From Natrinema longum (GTDB lineage: Archaea; Halobacteriota; Halobacteria; Halobacteriales; Natrialbaceae): a stretch of 64,000 nucleotides of DNA. The notes below the pieces were generated by a model. The model saw only the letters and a list, made by a program, of their open reading frames with translations, searched no databases and was not told the origin of the DNA. The position numbers were made by a program, and so were the translations under genes. The stretch spans positions 2,914,001 to 2,978,000 of the forward strand of contig NZ_CP071463.1 in assembly GCF_017352095.1 (NCBI RefSeq), written 5' to 3'. Below are positions 1-9,018 of the stretch, piece after piece; within the stretch, counting starts at the first letter, position 1; the number at the start of each line of letters is the position of its first letter.

Positions 1-45
1 GCGCCGTACAGTTTCGTCGACGTGAAAATCGGAGCCCAGCAATAA
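1..45 (+). CDS. gvpF: GvpF, C-terminal end only (gas vesicle protein)
   Basis: Only the last 14 codons and the stop are in the window. The tail reads APYSFVDVKIGAQQ, which resembles the end of the GvpL protein further down this operon (PPYTFAPEL), the related member of the GvpF/GvpL family. It ends two bases before gvpG, the order seen in haloarchaeal gvpFGHIJKLM operons. GvpF is a minor shell or assembly protein. Identity rests on this short tail and on gene order. Confidence 0.75.
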   Translation, partial: APYSFVDVKIGAQQ

Positions 46-47
46 CC

Positions 48-302
48 ATGTTCGTCCTCGACGACCTCCTGTTTCGACCGTTCGTCGGTATCATCGACGC
101 GCTTCACACGATCGCGCTCGACGAGCTGTACGACGTGGACGCCCTCGAGGACGAACTCAAGGAGAACCAGCTGTTGTACGAACTCGGCGAACGCTCCGAG
201 GCGGAGTATCGCCGCCGCAAGGAGGAACTCGAGGCGGAACTCGAGATCGCCCGTGACGTCCACGAGCGGCTCTCGAGTGGCCGCGTGGAGGTAAAACGAT
301 AA
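48..302 (+). CDS. gvpG: Gas vesicle protein GvpG
   Basis: The 84-residue product has the usual GvpG size. It opens with a hydrophobic stretch (FVLDDLLFRPFVGIIDAL) and continues with a Glu/Lys/Arg-rich helix (about residues 30-80) likely to form a coiled coil. GvpG is one of the minor proteins required for gas vesicle assembly, and its family members interact with GvpF/GvpL-type proteins. The gene starts two bases after the preceding stop, and its TAA overlaps the ATG of gvpH by one base, so translation is probably coupled. No promoter of its own is visible. Confidence 0.93.
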   Translation: MFVLDDLLFRPFVGIIDALHTIALDELYDVDALEDELKENQLLYELGERSEAEYRRRKEELEAELEIARDVHERLSSGRVEVKR

Positions 303-916
303 TGAGCGATAGGGTCCCGCCGGACGACCGCGACGAATCGGACGACGACCACCGATCCGACGACAGTCGGATCGACGACGACGAGCACTGGCTCTCGAGC
401 CTGCTGTCCGCGCTCGAATCGCTCGAGAGCGGGTCGACATCGACCTCGGGGCGTCGGCGGGGCGATCGGGCGATCTTCGATTACGACATCTCGATTCGCT
501 CCGGTGACGACCTTTCGGCGGACGACTCGCCACTCGGTAGCACCCCGTCCGGTGGCGAAGAGCGACGAGGCCGTGACGGCGATCGGTCGCGAACGCGCCG
601 CATCCGATCGTCGGGCCCCTCGAGCGACCACACCGTGTCGACCCGTCGCTACGACGACGAACTGGTCGTCACCGCGGATGTCGCCGGTGCCGATCCGGAC
701 GACGTGACGGTCGGCTTCGACGAGTCGATGCTGGTCATCGCCGTCGAGGGACGCGAACTCGATCGTATCGAGATCCCCTGGCGAGAGAACTCCTCGGAGG
801 CGATGATGAAAAACGGCGTGCTCACCGTCCGGGTCAGGCCGGGGACGGCGGAGAGCGAGGACGGTGACGAGACGGCGGAAACAGGGGCGGACGAAACCAC
901 GGAGGACGAACCGTGA
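302..916 (+). CDS. gvpH: Gas vesicle protein GvpH, Hsp20-like
   Basis: The 204-residue protein has a very acidic N-terminal region (residues 1-50), a basic patch around 85-105, and an alpha-crystallin/Hsp20-like domain at about 110-180 ending in the typical GVLTVRVRP strand. A further acidic tail follows. In haloarchaea GvpH lies between GvpG and GvpI and is proposed to act as a chaperone-like assembly factor. The ATG overlaps the gvpG stop (TAATG), and the stop overlaps the GTG start of the next gene (GTGA). Family assignment comes from gene order plus the Hsp20 fold signature. Confidence 0.9.
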   Translation: MSDRVPPDDRDESDDDHRSDDSRIDDDEHWLSSLLSALESLESGSTSTSGRRRGDRAIFDYDISIRSGDDLSADDSPLGSTPSGGEERRGRDGDRSRTRRIRSSGPSSDHTVSTRRYDDELVVTADVAGADPDDVTVGFDESMLVIAVEGRELDRIEIPWRENSSEAMMKNGVLTVRVRPGTAESEDGDETAETGADETTEDEP

Positions 917-1827
917 GCGACGCCGAGCCCGGGGACAGGTTCGACGCGTTGCTCGAGGACGCCGAAGCGGGCCTCGACCGACTCGAAACGGCCCTCGGCG
1001 AGAACGAGGTGATCGGTGACCTCGACGACGAGACCCTCGAGACCGTCGTGGGCGACGTCGAGACCCTCGTGCGGGTCGCCGAGGAGACCGTCGAACTGCT
1101 GGAGGTGATGGATCTGAGCGAGCTGCCGGACGCGGTCGACGGGGACGAACTCCTCGAGGCGATCGAACTCGGCGAGATTCCGGACGTGCTGGCGAACGAG
1201 GACGAGGGCGTGAGCGATCTCGCCGACGTCACGGCGCTGTTCGACGCGATCGACCTGCTAAACGCCTGGAACGCCGCGGACCTGGGCGACATCTGGCAGG
1301 AGAAAGGCGAGCTCGAGGACGCGCTGGACGACCTCGAGGACGGTGACGACGCCGGGATGGTCGAAGACGCGGTCTCGGACGTCGTGACCGGCGACGAGGA
1401 CGGTGGCGGACTGGTCGGCGACGACGAGGACGGGGTCCTCGGCACTGGAATGGACGCCGGCTCCGCAGCCAAAGAGGCGCTGGGCGACGTCGACGTCGCC
1501 GAGGATCCGGAGGCCTATCAGGTCGCCATCCAGCAGCAGGCGATGCGCGGAATCGACGCCTTCCGGACGGCGCTGCTCGAGACCCACGAAACGTTCGAGC
1601 GACTCTACGAGTTCAACCGCGAGAAGATGCGGACCGAGGACACGAGCACGAACTCGCGGAACCCGACGGCGTCGTCGACGATCCCCACCGACCGACGCGA
1701 TCTCGGCGGCGGAGCCCGCTACTCGACGGTCCCCCAGGACGTCAAGCTCTCGACGGCCCCTAGCCGGACGCGGATCTACGGCCGTCGGTTCGAACTCGAG
1801 CGAGAGCGACAGCGGCGAAACGACTGA
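913..1827 (+). CDS. Long acidic protein in the gvpI position of the gas vesicle operon
   Basis: This 304-residue product starts at a GTG overlapping the gvpH stop. It sits where haloarchaeal operons carry gvpI, normally a small basic protein, but it is roughly twice that size. Residues 1-140 are strongly acidic and helical (repeated LDRLE, ELLE, ELPDAVD-like segments). Residues 140-175 are a Gly/Asp linker, and 185-230 a helix rich in Gln and Glu. The last 75 residues turn basic and end in RIYGRRFELERERQRR. The C-terminal part could be the GvpI equivalent fused to an acidic module. I do not recognise a characterised family for the N-terminal part, so the function is inferred only from operon context. 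Confidence 0.6.
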   Translation: MSDAEPGDRFDALLEDAEAGLDRLETALGENEVIGDLDDETLETVVGDVETLVRVAEETVELLEVMDLSELPDAVDGDELLEAIELGEIPDVLANEDEGVSDLADVTALFDAIDLLNAWNAADLGDIWQEKGELEDALDDLEDGDDAGMVEDAVSDVVTGDEDGGGLVGDDEDGVLGTGMDAGSAAKEALGDVDVAEDPEAYQVAIQQQAMRGIDAFRTALLETHETFERLYEFNREKMRTEDTSTNSRNPTASSTIPTDRRDLGGGARYSTVPQDVKLSTAPSRTRIYGRRFELERERQRRND

Positions 1828-1836
1828 GCTACCACC

Positions 1837-1941
1837 ATGACCGATCTACTGAACCGACGCGTACGCGGCCGCGAGGTGAGCCCGACGACCGACTCGGAGC
1901 GAGGAGTACCCGACACCGGAGGTGAGCCCGATGGTACATGA
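1837..1941 (+). CDS. Possible 34-aa leader ORF before gvpJ
   Basis: An ATG nine bases after the preceding stop opens a 34-codon frame beginning MTDLLNRRVRGREV. Its TGA overlaps the first codons of gvpJ. No Shine-Dalgarno sequence precedes it, and the composition is not clearly protein-like. It might be a coupling peptide or simply an open stretch in GC-rich spacer DNA. No homology is claimed. Confidence 0.2.
   Translation: MTDLLNRRVRGREVSPTTDSERGVPDTGGEPDGT
1918..1925 (+). promoter_or_regulatory. Strong Shine-Dalgarno of gvpJ
   Basis: The octamer GGAGGTGA is fully complementary to the archaeal 16S rRNA 3' end and lies five bases before the ATG at 1931. This decides the gvpJ start in favour of that ATG over the in-frame GTG at 1922, which lies inside the octamer. 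Confidence 0.8.
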
Positions 1942-2551
1942 CTTCCAGCCCAGCCGCCAGAAGACCGACCTCGCGGAAGTGGTCGAAATGCTGCTGGACA
2001 AGGGGATCGTCATCAACGCCGACATCGCCGTCTCGATCGGCGACACGCAACTGCTCGGCGTCCAGGTTCGGGCCGCGATCGCCTCCTTCGAGACGGCGGC
2101 GAAGTACGGCCTCGAGTTCCCCGAGGGAACGGACATGCGCCGGGTCGCCGAAGCAGCCGGGGATCCCGAACTCGCCGAAGTGGACCGGCCGAACCCGGTG
2201 ATCGACCCGACGAGAGGCGTCAACGTCACGGCCGACGAGTCGGAGACGGATCGTAAGCGGAGTGACGCGAGCGAGAGCGACGACGGTTCGACGGATTCCA
2301 GCGGGCGTAGCTCGGCTGTCGGTGACGAGGAGCGGGTGAGCGCGCACCTCGGTGCCAGACCGAATCCGGACCGTCCCACCAGCGGCGGCTTCGAGCTACT
2401 CAGTGACGAGTCGGGGTCCGACGCGGAATCGGGTGACGAGGCGGGATCGGAGACCGACTCGAGCGACGACGGGGCGGAATCGCCCGACGAGTCCGAAACC
2501 GGCGAGGGAGCGCCGGAAGCAGCGGCGGAATCGGAGGACGAGGAGCCGTGA
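1931..2551 (+). CDS. gvpJ: Gas vesicle protein GvpJ with long acidic tail
   Basis: Residues 8-80 form a GvpA-related domain ([42 protein letters not shown]), the hallmark of GvpJ, a minor GvpA-like shell protein. The start at the ATG is chosen from the perfect Shine-Dalgarno sequence five bases upstream. The protein is 206 residues, well beyond the usual ~110-150. Residues 85-206 are a low-complexity Asp/Glu/Ser tail. The stop overlaps the GTG of gvpK. The GvpA-like core is certain; the role of the tail is unknown. Confidence 0.92.
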   Translation: MVHDFQPSRQKTDLAEVVEMLLDKGIVINADIAVSIGDTQLLGVQVRAAIASFETAAKYGLEFPEGTDMRRVAEAAGDPELAEVDRPNPVIDPTRGVNVTADESETDRKRSDASESDDGSTDSSGRSSAVGDEERVSAHLGARPNPDRPTSGGFELLSDESGSDAESGDEAGSETDSSDDGAESPDESETGEGAPEAAAESEDEEP

Positions 2552-2892
2552 CGGCGATCGACGTCGGCGACGGCGAGGACGCACGCGACGGGCTGATGAC
2601 GCTGGTCGTCGCCGTCGTCGAGATCCTGATCGAAGCCCTCGAGCGGGAGGCGGTTCGCCGCATGGAGTCGGGGAACCTCTCCGAGGAGGAGATCGAGCGA
2701 CTCGGCACGCAACTCGCGAGGATCGAGGCCGAAATCGACCGGCTCAAAGCCGACGAGGGGATCGAAAGCGGCGTCGACGATCTCCGGAGCGATCTGGACG
2801 GCCTGGTCAACGACGCGATCGAACAGCTCCAGGGCGAACCGACGAGCGTGCAACAACCCGGCTACTCCGTGTTCGGAGGTGACGACGAGTGA
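2548..2892 (+). CDS. gvpK: Gas vesicle protein GvpK
   Basis: The 114-residue product carries the GvpK signature: a hydrophobic helix ([24 protein letters not shown], residues 16-39), then [13 protein letters not shown] and a second helical segment ending DLVNDAI-like. GvpK is a conserved minor protein needed for vesicle formation. The GTG start overlaps the gvpJ stop (GTGA), and the gene in turn overlaps gvpL, so it is translationally coupled in the operon. Confidence 0.93.
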   Translation: MTAIDVGDGEDARDGLMTLVVAVVEILIEALEREAVRRMESGNLSEEEIERLGTQLARIEAEIDRLKADEGIESGVDDLRSDLDGLVNDAIEQLQGEPTSVQQPGYSVFGGDDE

Positions 2893-3830
2893 GCGACCAC
2901 GGCTCCGACGCTCCTGGCGAACGCCTCGGGGCACTCGAGGACCAGGCGACCGACGAGCCGACCGACGCACCGACGATCGACGAGGGGCGCTACCTCTACT
3001 GTATCGTCCGGGCCGACGAGGCGACCGCCCTCGAGACGACCGGCGTCGACGACGAACCCGTCTCGATCGTCGTCGAGGGCGACATCGGCGCGGTCGTCCA
3101 CGCGTGTGACGGGCTCTACGACTCGGCGGATCTCGCACAGATCAGGCGGTGGCTCGTCCGCCACCAGACGGTCGTCGACGACGCCGGGCGGGCATTCGGG
3201 ACCCCGATCCCGTTCCAGTTCGACACGATCCTCCGGGGTGACGACGACGGCGTCCGCGAGTGGCTCCGCGAGGAGTCGGACACCCTCGAGCGGGCCCTCT
3301 CCGAACTGGCCGGCCACTGGGAATATCGCGTCGAGGTCGTCGAAGTCGACCCGATCAGTGACGAGGCGCTGATCGAACGCGACGACCGCTTGCGCGAACT
3401 CGACGAGCAGATCGGCGACTCTCAGGAGGGGACCGCGTTCCTGCTCGAAAAGCAATTCGAGCAGCGGTTGACGGAACTCCGGGCTGCTCGACGGGAGTCA
3501 CTGACCGCGGACCTCGAACGGCGGTTGGCCACCGAGGCGCGCGAAGTCCACGCGCTCGAGCGGTCACCGAGTGCGAAACTCTCGAACGACGTGGCCGGTA
3601 GCGGTTCGGAAACTGACGCCGACGACGGCGAGACCCTCTGTCGGCTCACGCTGTTGGCCCACGAGGACGACGAGGAAGCGATCGGCTCGATACTCGACGA
3701 CGTGGCCGCAAACGAGGGCCTCGAGGTTCGGTTTACGGGACCGTGGCCGCCGTATACCTTCGCGCCGGAACTGGGCGGTGACGACGACGGGGACGCGTCC
3801 CCGACCGACCACGCGAACCCACAGCCATGA
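2889..3830 (+). CDS. gvpL: Gas vesicle protein GvpL (GvpF/GvpL family)
   Basis: The 313-residue protein has the family start [10 protein letters not shown] at about 38-47, the central [29 protein letters not shown] block near 96-125, and a C-terminal ferredoxin-like segment ending [12 protein letters not shown]. GvpL interacts with many minor gas-vesicle proteins and is thought to help nucleate the shell. The GTG start overlaps gvpK by four bases and the ATGA stop overlaps gvpM. An acidic insert around residue 235 separates the two halves, a common haloarchaeal feature. Confidence 0.94.
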   Translation: MSDHGSDAPGERLGALEDQATDEPTDAPTIDEGRYLYCIVRADEATALETTGVDDEPVSIVVEGDIGAVVHACDGLYDSADLAQIRRWLVRHQTVVDDAGRAFGTPIPFQFDTILRGDDDGVREWLREESDTLERALSELAGHWEYRVEVVEVDPISDEALIERDDRLRELDEQIGDSQEGTAFLLEKQFEQRLTELRAARRESLTADLERRLATEAREVHALERSPSAKLSNDVAGSGSETDADDGETLCRLTLLAHEDDEEAIGSILDDVAANEGLEVRFTGPWPPYTFAPELGGDDDGDASPTDHANPQP

Positions 3831-4150
3831 GACCGCGACGGGACGACGAGGCGCTCGTCGACGTCCTCGACGTGTTGCTCAGAGACGGTGCGATCCTCCG
3901 AGCGGACGTCATCGTCTCAGTTGCCGATATCCCGCTGCTGGGACTCAAACTCACGGCGGCGATCGCCGGCATGGAGACGATGAACGAGTACGGCCTCTTC
4001 GAGGAGTGGGACACCGATCGACGACTAGCGGGAATCAGCCGCCGTCAGAACGACGACCGCGAGCAGAACGGGGCATTCGACGACCCGACCGAGCTCGGTA
4101 TCGGCAGTACTCACGACGGTGTCGAAGCGGGCGACGAATCGGAGAACTGA
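3827..4150 (+). CDS. gvpM: Gas vesicle protein GvpM
   Basis: The 107-residue protein carries a GvpA-like domain at residues 7-60 (LVDVLDVLLRDGAILRADVIVSVADIPLLGLKLTAAIAGMETM). It is related to GvpJ but with the shorter GvpM pattern, followed by a hydrophilic tail. It is the last gene of the gvpFGHIJKLM order and overlaps gvpL by four bases. The next gene is convergent, 86 bases away, so the operon ends here. Confidence 0.92.
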   Translation: MRPRRDDEALVDVLDVLLRDGAILRADVIVSVADIPLLGLKLTAAIAGMETMNEYGLFEEWDTDRRLAGISRRQNDDREQNGAFDDPTELGIGSTHDGVEAGDESEN

Positions 4151-4236
4151 CGGAGAACTCGAGCGGCGAGAATCACACCTGTCTTCGATTCGGGAGAGCG
4201 AACGGGTCGGCCACGCCCCCGAACGGGGGCCGACCG

Positions 4237-4452
4237 TCAGGCGTACTTCGGGCGTTCCGTCGTTTGTTCGACGTCGCCCGTGACGGTCTCCTCGTCGCTG
4301 TCGTCGTCGTAGACGTACTGACCGGTCGCCCCACAGAGGGTACACTCGTAGGTCTCGGAGATCTCGTTGATCATCTCGCCGTCCTCGAAGTAGACGCGAC
4401 TCTGCGTGATCTGCAAGAACTGAGGGGTCTCGCAGTTAGTGCAGGTGATCAT
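4237..4452 (-). CDS. Small zinc-ribbon protein
   Basis: The 71-residue protein has two CxxC knuckles (CTNC at residues 4-7 and CTLC at 37-40), separated by beta-strand-like sequence. This is a typical zinc beta-ribbon, followed by an acidic tail. Such small CxxC proteins are abundant in haloarchaea and mostly uncharacterised. The gene is convergent with gvpM and stands alone. No function beyond zinc binding can be read. Confidence 0.85.
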   Translation of the reverse strand: MITCTNCETPQFLQITQSRVYFEDGEMINEISETYECTLCGATGQYVYDDDSDEETVTGDVEQTTERPKYA

Positions 4453-4825
4453 ACCCGTTCGATAGCCGTCACCGGTTGTAGTTATCCGGCTTGTAACCGA
4501 AAGGAGCGGGAGACTATCACGTTCTTACCGGGACGTCGATCGCTTCGCTGGCGATCGGCGGGTCCGGAGACGATCCACGGCGGCTCGAGCCCGAAACCTC
4601 GCGAGTAATAACTACATAACCGCGTGACAGCGTCGGCATCGACGACGACGGTTCGACGTCGCGTTTCCCTAACGAAAACCGATTTTTCTCGATGAAATAC
4701 GTTGTTAGATCCACGCACATACTGGCGGACACGACCACGGACCCTGCCAGTGGCGGCGTCAGGGGAGCGAGGGTCGGTGCGATCGCGCTGGGACGGTGGC
4801 GTCGATCGGCTCGTGGCCGGCACCC
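4453..4825. other. Gene-free spacer between two minus-strand genes
   Basis: I find no convincing gene here. The left edge should hold the promoter of the zinc-ribbon gene, and the right part the 3' end of the oxidoreductase transcript. The stretch around 4600-4720 is AT-richer than its surroundings. No repeat or RNA structure stood out. Confidence 0.5.
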
Positions 4826-5863
4826 TCAGTCGCCGTCCGTGACCGACGAGTCTAGCGGATCGATGGTGATTCGCTTTCCCGTCCTCGCTGCCTCGTATGC
4901 CGCTTCGGTCAGTGCCGTCACCCGGAGGGCGTCGCGGACCGTCGCCGGCGGTTCGGTCCCCTGCCTGACGCTCTCGAGGAAGGCGTCGGCGCGGGACGGC
5001 TCGCCGTGGGGATCGATATACGGGGCGTACTCGCCGGCGTCGGAATCGATCTCGAGGACGGTTCGAGACCCCCACTGGATCCCCTCGAGATAGACCGCAC
5101 CCTGCTGGTCCCACAGGTGGACGTGTTCACGCACCGACGGCACGTCACCGTGAAACGAGAACGTGCCGGTCGCGCCGTTCGCGAACTCGACGTCGAGGTG
5201 GGCACGACGGTCGATCCGCCCGTCGTCGTCGTGAAAGTCCATGCTCGCGGCGACGGACGCCGGCTCGAGACCGGTCGTCCAGAGGACACCGTCGAGGACG
5301 TGACTCCCCGTATCGTACAGGAACCCCCCGCCCGACAGCTCCGGCTCGAGCCGCCAGGTTCCCCGCGAGTCGTCGATCCAGTCCTGTGTGATCGACGCGG
5401 TCAGCCACCGTGGCTCGTGCTCGAGAAACCGCTCGCGGGCCGTCCGAAACGCGGCTTGTAGGTGTCGCTGATAGCCGACCATCACCGTCAGGTCGGTCCG
5501 GTCGGCTCGCCGGGCGAGATCACGGGCGCGCTCGAGGTCGGTCGTCAGCGGCTTGTCACAGTAGACGTGACAGCCCCGCTCGAGGGCGGCGACGACCTGG
5601 TCGTAATGCAGCGTGTGGGGTGTCCCCACGAGGACCGCGTCGACCGACGCGTCCTCGAGCATCGCCGTGTAGTCGGCGTACCGGCGGTCGTCGGGAACGT
5701 CGAGGGTCCGGCCGACCCCCTCGAGGCGGTCAGCATCGAGATCGCAAATCGCCTCGACGGTTGCGTTCGGGTGGCGGTGGAACTGGCTGCCGACGGTCGT
5801 CCCGATGTAGCCGAGTCCGACGATTCCGAGACGAGTCGGGGGGTGTGCTGTCCCGTGGCTCAT
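4826..5863 (-). CDS. Gfo/Idh/MocA-family NAD(P)-dependent oxidoreductase
   Basis: A Rossmann dinucleotide-binding motif GLGYIG lies at residues 15-20. The family CDKP motif (EKP-type) follows at about 100, and the C-terminal Gfo/Idh/MocA domain contains GGGFLYDTGSHVLD near 195. Length (345 aa) fits the family, whose members oxidise or reduce sugars, inositols and related hydroxy compounds. The ATG at 5863 is preferred because the upstream extension has no family match. The substrate cannot be told, and neighbours give no pathway hint. Confidence 0.9.
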   Translation of the reverse strand: MSHGTAHPPTRLGIVGLGYIGTTVGSQFHRHPNATVEAICDLDADRLEGVGRTLDVPDDRRYADYTAMLEDASVDAVLVGTPHTLHYDQVVAALERGCHVYCDKPLTTDLERARDLARRADRTDLTVMVGYQRHLQAAFRTARERFLEHEPRWLTASITQDWIDDSRGTWRLEPELSGGGFLYDTGSHVLDGVLWTTGLEPASVAASMDFHDDDGRIDRRAHLDVEFANGATGTFSFHGDVPSVREHVHLWDQQGAVYLEGIQWGSRTVLEIDSDAGEYAPYIDPHGEPSRADAFLESVRQGTEPPATVRDALRVTALTEAAYEAARTGKRITIDPLDSSVTDGD

Positions 5864-5993
5864 GTCACGTACTACGGGCTCGAGTACCCTCCTTCTGGAG
5901 GCCGTCAGAGGCAAGCACGAACAACTTCGTCCGGTCTGGCCGAATCCGCCGCAATGGATTCGTTCAAGTGGGTCTCGTTCTACCTGTCAACCG

Positions 5994-6164
5994 ATGACTG
6001 ACTCGACCGACGAGGACTCACCAGCGTGTCGACAGTGTGGCACTCCCGTAGGACCGTCTTCCGAACAGCGCGTCATCACGACCGTCGAGGACGGAACGAC
6101 CGTGTATCGACACTTCTGTACCGACGAGTGTCGCGAACAGTGGGAGTCCTCGAACACTGTCTGA
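5994..6164 (+). CDS. Small zinc-finger protein
   Basis: The 56-residue protein has a CRQC knuckle at residues 11-14 and a FCTDEC motif near the C-terminus (about 41-46), together a plausible four-Cys zinc site of the treble-clef/TRASH-like kind. The ATG at 5994 is chosen because the upstream frame is not protein-like. The gene stands alone between two minus-strand genes. Function is unknown. Confidence 0.75.
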   Translation: MTDSTDEDSPACRQCGTPVGPSSEQRVITTVEDGTTVYRHFCTDECREQWESSNTV

Positions 6165-6341
6165 GCGGCACGCGAGAGAGACGTGTGTCCCCGAGAGCGT
6201 CTCACGGAGGTGCTGGGGTCGGCCCGGCTGCACCCGCGGCGGCGATCGCTGGGGGTGCCCGCGAAAACGGATCGAGCCGACAGTTTCGGTGGCCCCGGCG
6301 ACTCGAGGTCGACCGCGCTGGAACGGACGGAGAACCCGGCG

Positions 6342-8153
6342 TCACTCGACGGTGACGCTCTTGGCGAGGTTTCGCGGTTTGTCGATCGGACGATCGAGGA
6401 GGTCGGCGGCGTGGTAAGAGAGCAACTGGAGCTGGACGTTCGCGAACAGACCGGCGAGGTCGGAATCGGTCTCCGGGATCGCGAGGTGCTCGTCGGCGGC
6501 CTCGACGGCCGGATGGCCGTCGGGACAGACCGCGATGACGGGCGCGCCACGGGTCCGGGCTTCCTCCGCGTTCTTCAGCGTCTTCTCGTCTTCCTGGCCG
6601 GTAAAGATCGCGAACACCGGTGTCTCGGGGGTCACCAGCGCCAGCGGACCGTGTTTGAGCTCACCCGCGGCGAACCCTTCGGCGTGTTCGTAGGTAATCT
6701 CCTTGAACTTCAGCGCCCCCTCGAGCGCCACGGGGTAGCCCAGGCCCCGGCCGATGAAGAAGTACGATTGGCTGTCCCTGTACTGCTCGGCGATCGCTTC
6801 GGCGTTGGAGTGTTCGAGCAATTCGTGGATCCGACTCGGCATCGACTCCAGTGCCGGCAGCAACGACTCGAGGTCGGCCGACGGCTCCCCGCGGAGGTCG
6901 GTGGCGATGCGTTGACCGAGCAGGGTGAGTATGACCGCCTGTGAGGAGAACGTCTTCGTTGCAGCGACGCCGATCTCCGGTCCCGCGCGGATGAAGAGCG
7001 CGTCGTCGGCCTCACGGGCGGCCGTCGAGCCGACGACGTTGGTCACGGTGAGCGTGCGAGCACCCTCGGCAGTGGCCTGCCGGAGTGCGTTGAGGGTGTC
7101 GGCCGTCTCGCCGCTTTGCGTGACTGCGATCACCAGCGTCGTCTCGTCGACCGGGGGCGCGGCGACGCTGTACTCGTTCGCCAGCAAGGCCGTCGCCTGC
7201 ACGCCCGCCTGGTTCAACGCGAGCGAGCCGTACAGCGCGGCGTGATAGGAGGTCCCGCAGGCGACGAACTGGACGCTGTCGATCGCCTCGAAGCTACCCG
7301 GTTCGAACGCGGACAGTCCGATCCGGCCGCTCGTGGCATCGATCCGACCCTCGATCGCCTGCGCCAGCGCGGTCGGCTGCTCGGTGATCTCCTTGAGCAT
7401 GAAGTGGTCGTACTCGCCTTTCCCCGCCTGTTCGGGGTCCCAGTCGACCGTCTCCGTCGTGCGCGTGATCGGTTCCCCGTCGAGATCGGTGAACTCGACG
7501 CCGTCCTCGTCGACGATGACGACGTCCCCGTCCTCGAGATACACCACGTTGTCGGTGTACTCGAGGAAGGCCGGCACGTCGCTCGCGAGGAAGTACTCGC
7601 CGTCTTCGATCCCGACGACGAGCGGCGAGCCCTGACGGGCCGCATAGAGGACGTGCTCGCCGGAGACCATCGCGGTGACGGCGTAGCTACCCTCGAGTTC
7701 GTCGATCGCCTGTCGGAACGCCCGCTCGCTGTCGAAGCCCGCGTCGAGGTAGTACTGTACGAGATGCGGAATGACTTCGGTGTCGGTGTCGCTCGTGAAC
7801 GCGTAGCCGTTGGCCGCCAGCCGCTCCCTGAGTTCGGCGTAGTTCTCGACGATCCCGTTGTGGACGACCGCCACGTCCTCGCTTTCGTCCGTGTGAGGAT
7901 GGGCATTGGCGTCGGTCGGCGGGCCGTGGGTACTCCAGCGGGTATGCCCGATCCCGACGTCACCCTGGAGGGGCTCGCCGATCGACTCTTTCAGTTCCTC
8001 GACCTTCCCGGAGCGCTTTTCGACGTTGATGCCGCTCCCGTTCTGGACGGCGACGCCGGCCGAATCGTAGCCGCGATACTCGAGGTTTTCCAGCCCCCGC
8101 AACAGCGGCTCGAGGGCGTTGCCGTCGCCGACGCGGCCGATGATTCCACACAT
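6342..8153 (-). CDS. glmS: Glutamine--fructose-6-phosphate aminotransferase (isomerizing)
   Basis: The 603-residue protein begins MCGIIGRVG, with the nucleophilic Cys directly after the initiator Met (class II glutaminase, residues 2-~220, including RYRGYDSAG-like and HTRWSTHG segments). Two SIS sugar-isomerase domains follow (about 280-410 and 450-595), and it ends KPRNLAKSVTVE as GlmS does. It converts fructose-6-phosphate and glutamine into glucosamine-6-phosphate for amino sugars used in S-layer glycans. The gene is monocistronic; no glmS ribozyme-like leader is expected or seen. Confidence 0.97.
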   Translation of the reverse strand: MCGIIGRVGDGNALEPLLRGLENLEYRGYDSAGVAVQNGSGINVEKRSGKVEELKESIGEPLQGDVGIGHTRWSTHGPPTDANAHPHTDESEDVAVVHNGIVENYAELRERLAANGYAFTSDTDTEVIPHLVQYYLDAGFDSERAFRQAIDELEGSYAVTAMVSGEHVLYAARQGSPLVVGIEDGEYFLASDVPAFLEYTDNVVYLEDGDVVIVDEDGVEFTDLDGEPITRTTETVDWDPEQAGKGEYDHFMLKEITEQPTALAQAIEGRIDATSGRIGLSAFEPGSFEAIDSVQFVACGTSYHAALYGSLALNQAGVQATALLANEYSVAAPPVDETTLVIAVTQSGETADTLNALRQATAEGARTLTVTNVVGSTAAREADDALFIRAGPEIGVAATKTFSSQAVILTLLGQRIATDLRGEPSADLESLLPALESMPSRIHELLEHSNAEAIAEQYRDSQSYFFIGRGLGYPVALEGALKFKEITYEHAEGFAAGELKHGPLALVTPETPVFAIFTGQEDEKTLKNAEEARTRGAPVIAVCPDGHPAVEAADEHLAIPETDSDLAGLFANVQLQLLSYHAADLLDRPIDKPRNLAKSVTVE

Positions 8154-8838
8154 CGGCCACTCACCGACCGTCGGGCCGTTCGGTGTGGTCGTGTGGCCCG
8201 GACACGGTATCGATTCCAGTCGACGCTCCGTCGACGCGACGATGCCTGGACCGCGGTCGGAGGGACGGCGTGGTCGCCTGCCGACCCCCGGTGCTCGGTC
8301 GAAACGATGGGAAGTACGCAGCCATACACGGTGTTCAACCCTCCCGAACCCATTACTATAGACGGACTACTGAATCGCGTAGTCTCCGGGTACCCCGGCG
8401 CTGACTGACGGTATCGCCGCGGACGACCGTCGTGGCCGAACTCCGCGGCGATCCGTAATTTCCAACGACTGTTCGGTGAGATCCGTTCCCGCGGCGCTTT
8501 ATCGTCGGTTGTTGTCATCAGTTGAAACGTATGCCAAACGAACAGCTGATTCCCGATCGGTACGAACGCGACTAGTCGGCACCGACTGGGACCGATACTG
8601 TCGGATACGAGCGGGTGATTGCCGGACACGAGTACGCAGTTGCCAGGCGTCGACTGCAGGCCCAACGTACCGCCCTCCCACGCGGACCGAGACGGGAACG
8701 AGAAGCCGCTCGGAACGGTTACCGGCGGTCCTCGAGTCGGCCGTGTCATGTCAGGTAATCGTCGCGTATCGACCGGGAACGAGCGACGGAGATGGACCAA
8801 ACCGGCACACCTTTTGCGGTGGCGAGGGACCTAGGAGT
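8154..8838. other. 685-base spacer upstream of glmS; no gene seen
   Basis: This divergent spacer must contain the promoters of glmS (minus) and of the small acidic gene at 8839. A short inverted repeat sits at about 8363-8384 (GGACTAC ... GTAGTCTCC). No reading frame looks like protein, and I see no tRNA or repeat shared with other parts of the window. Confidence 0.5.
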
Positions 8839-9018
8839 ATGGGTTTTGGTAGCTACGACGAATCCGAACAAAAAGAGCAGACGACCAACGACGAGGACGT
8901 CGATGCGGTTAACGTCCACGAAAACGATCACGACGGCGAAATGTCGTTCGAGTCCGACGTCTCGACGGACGAGCTGGTCGACCAGCTCGGGTCGATGAAA
9001 GACGACGACGAAGAGTAA
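8839..9018 (+). CDS. Small acidic haloarchaeal protein (DUF5786-like)
   Basis: The 59-residue product begins MGFGSYDESEQ, a start I associate with a conserved haloarchaeal family of about 60 residues (DUF5786, from memory). It is extremely acidic throughout. The longer upstream frame is not protein-like, so the ATG at 8839 is used. A T-rich stretch follows at about 9061-9067 that could end the transcript. Function is unknown. Confidence 0.75.
   Translation: MGFGSYDESEQKEQTTNDEDVDAVNVHENDHDGEMSFESDVSTDELVDQLGSMKDDDEE

Noticed and set aside
6165-6341. Possible glmS-associated regulatory RNA downstream of glmS
   Set aside because: glmS riboswitches lie upstream of the gene and are bacterial. 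I see no stable structure in this short 3' spacer.
8476-8838. Upstream extension of the small acidic protein at 8839
   Set aside because: The extension is Arg/Ser/Thr-rich and unlike haloarchaeal protein, while the protein from 8839 matches a conserved 59-residue form.
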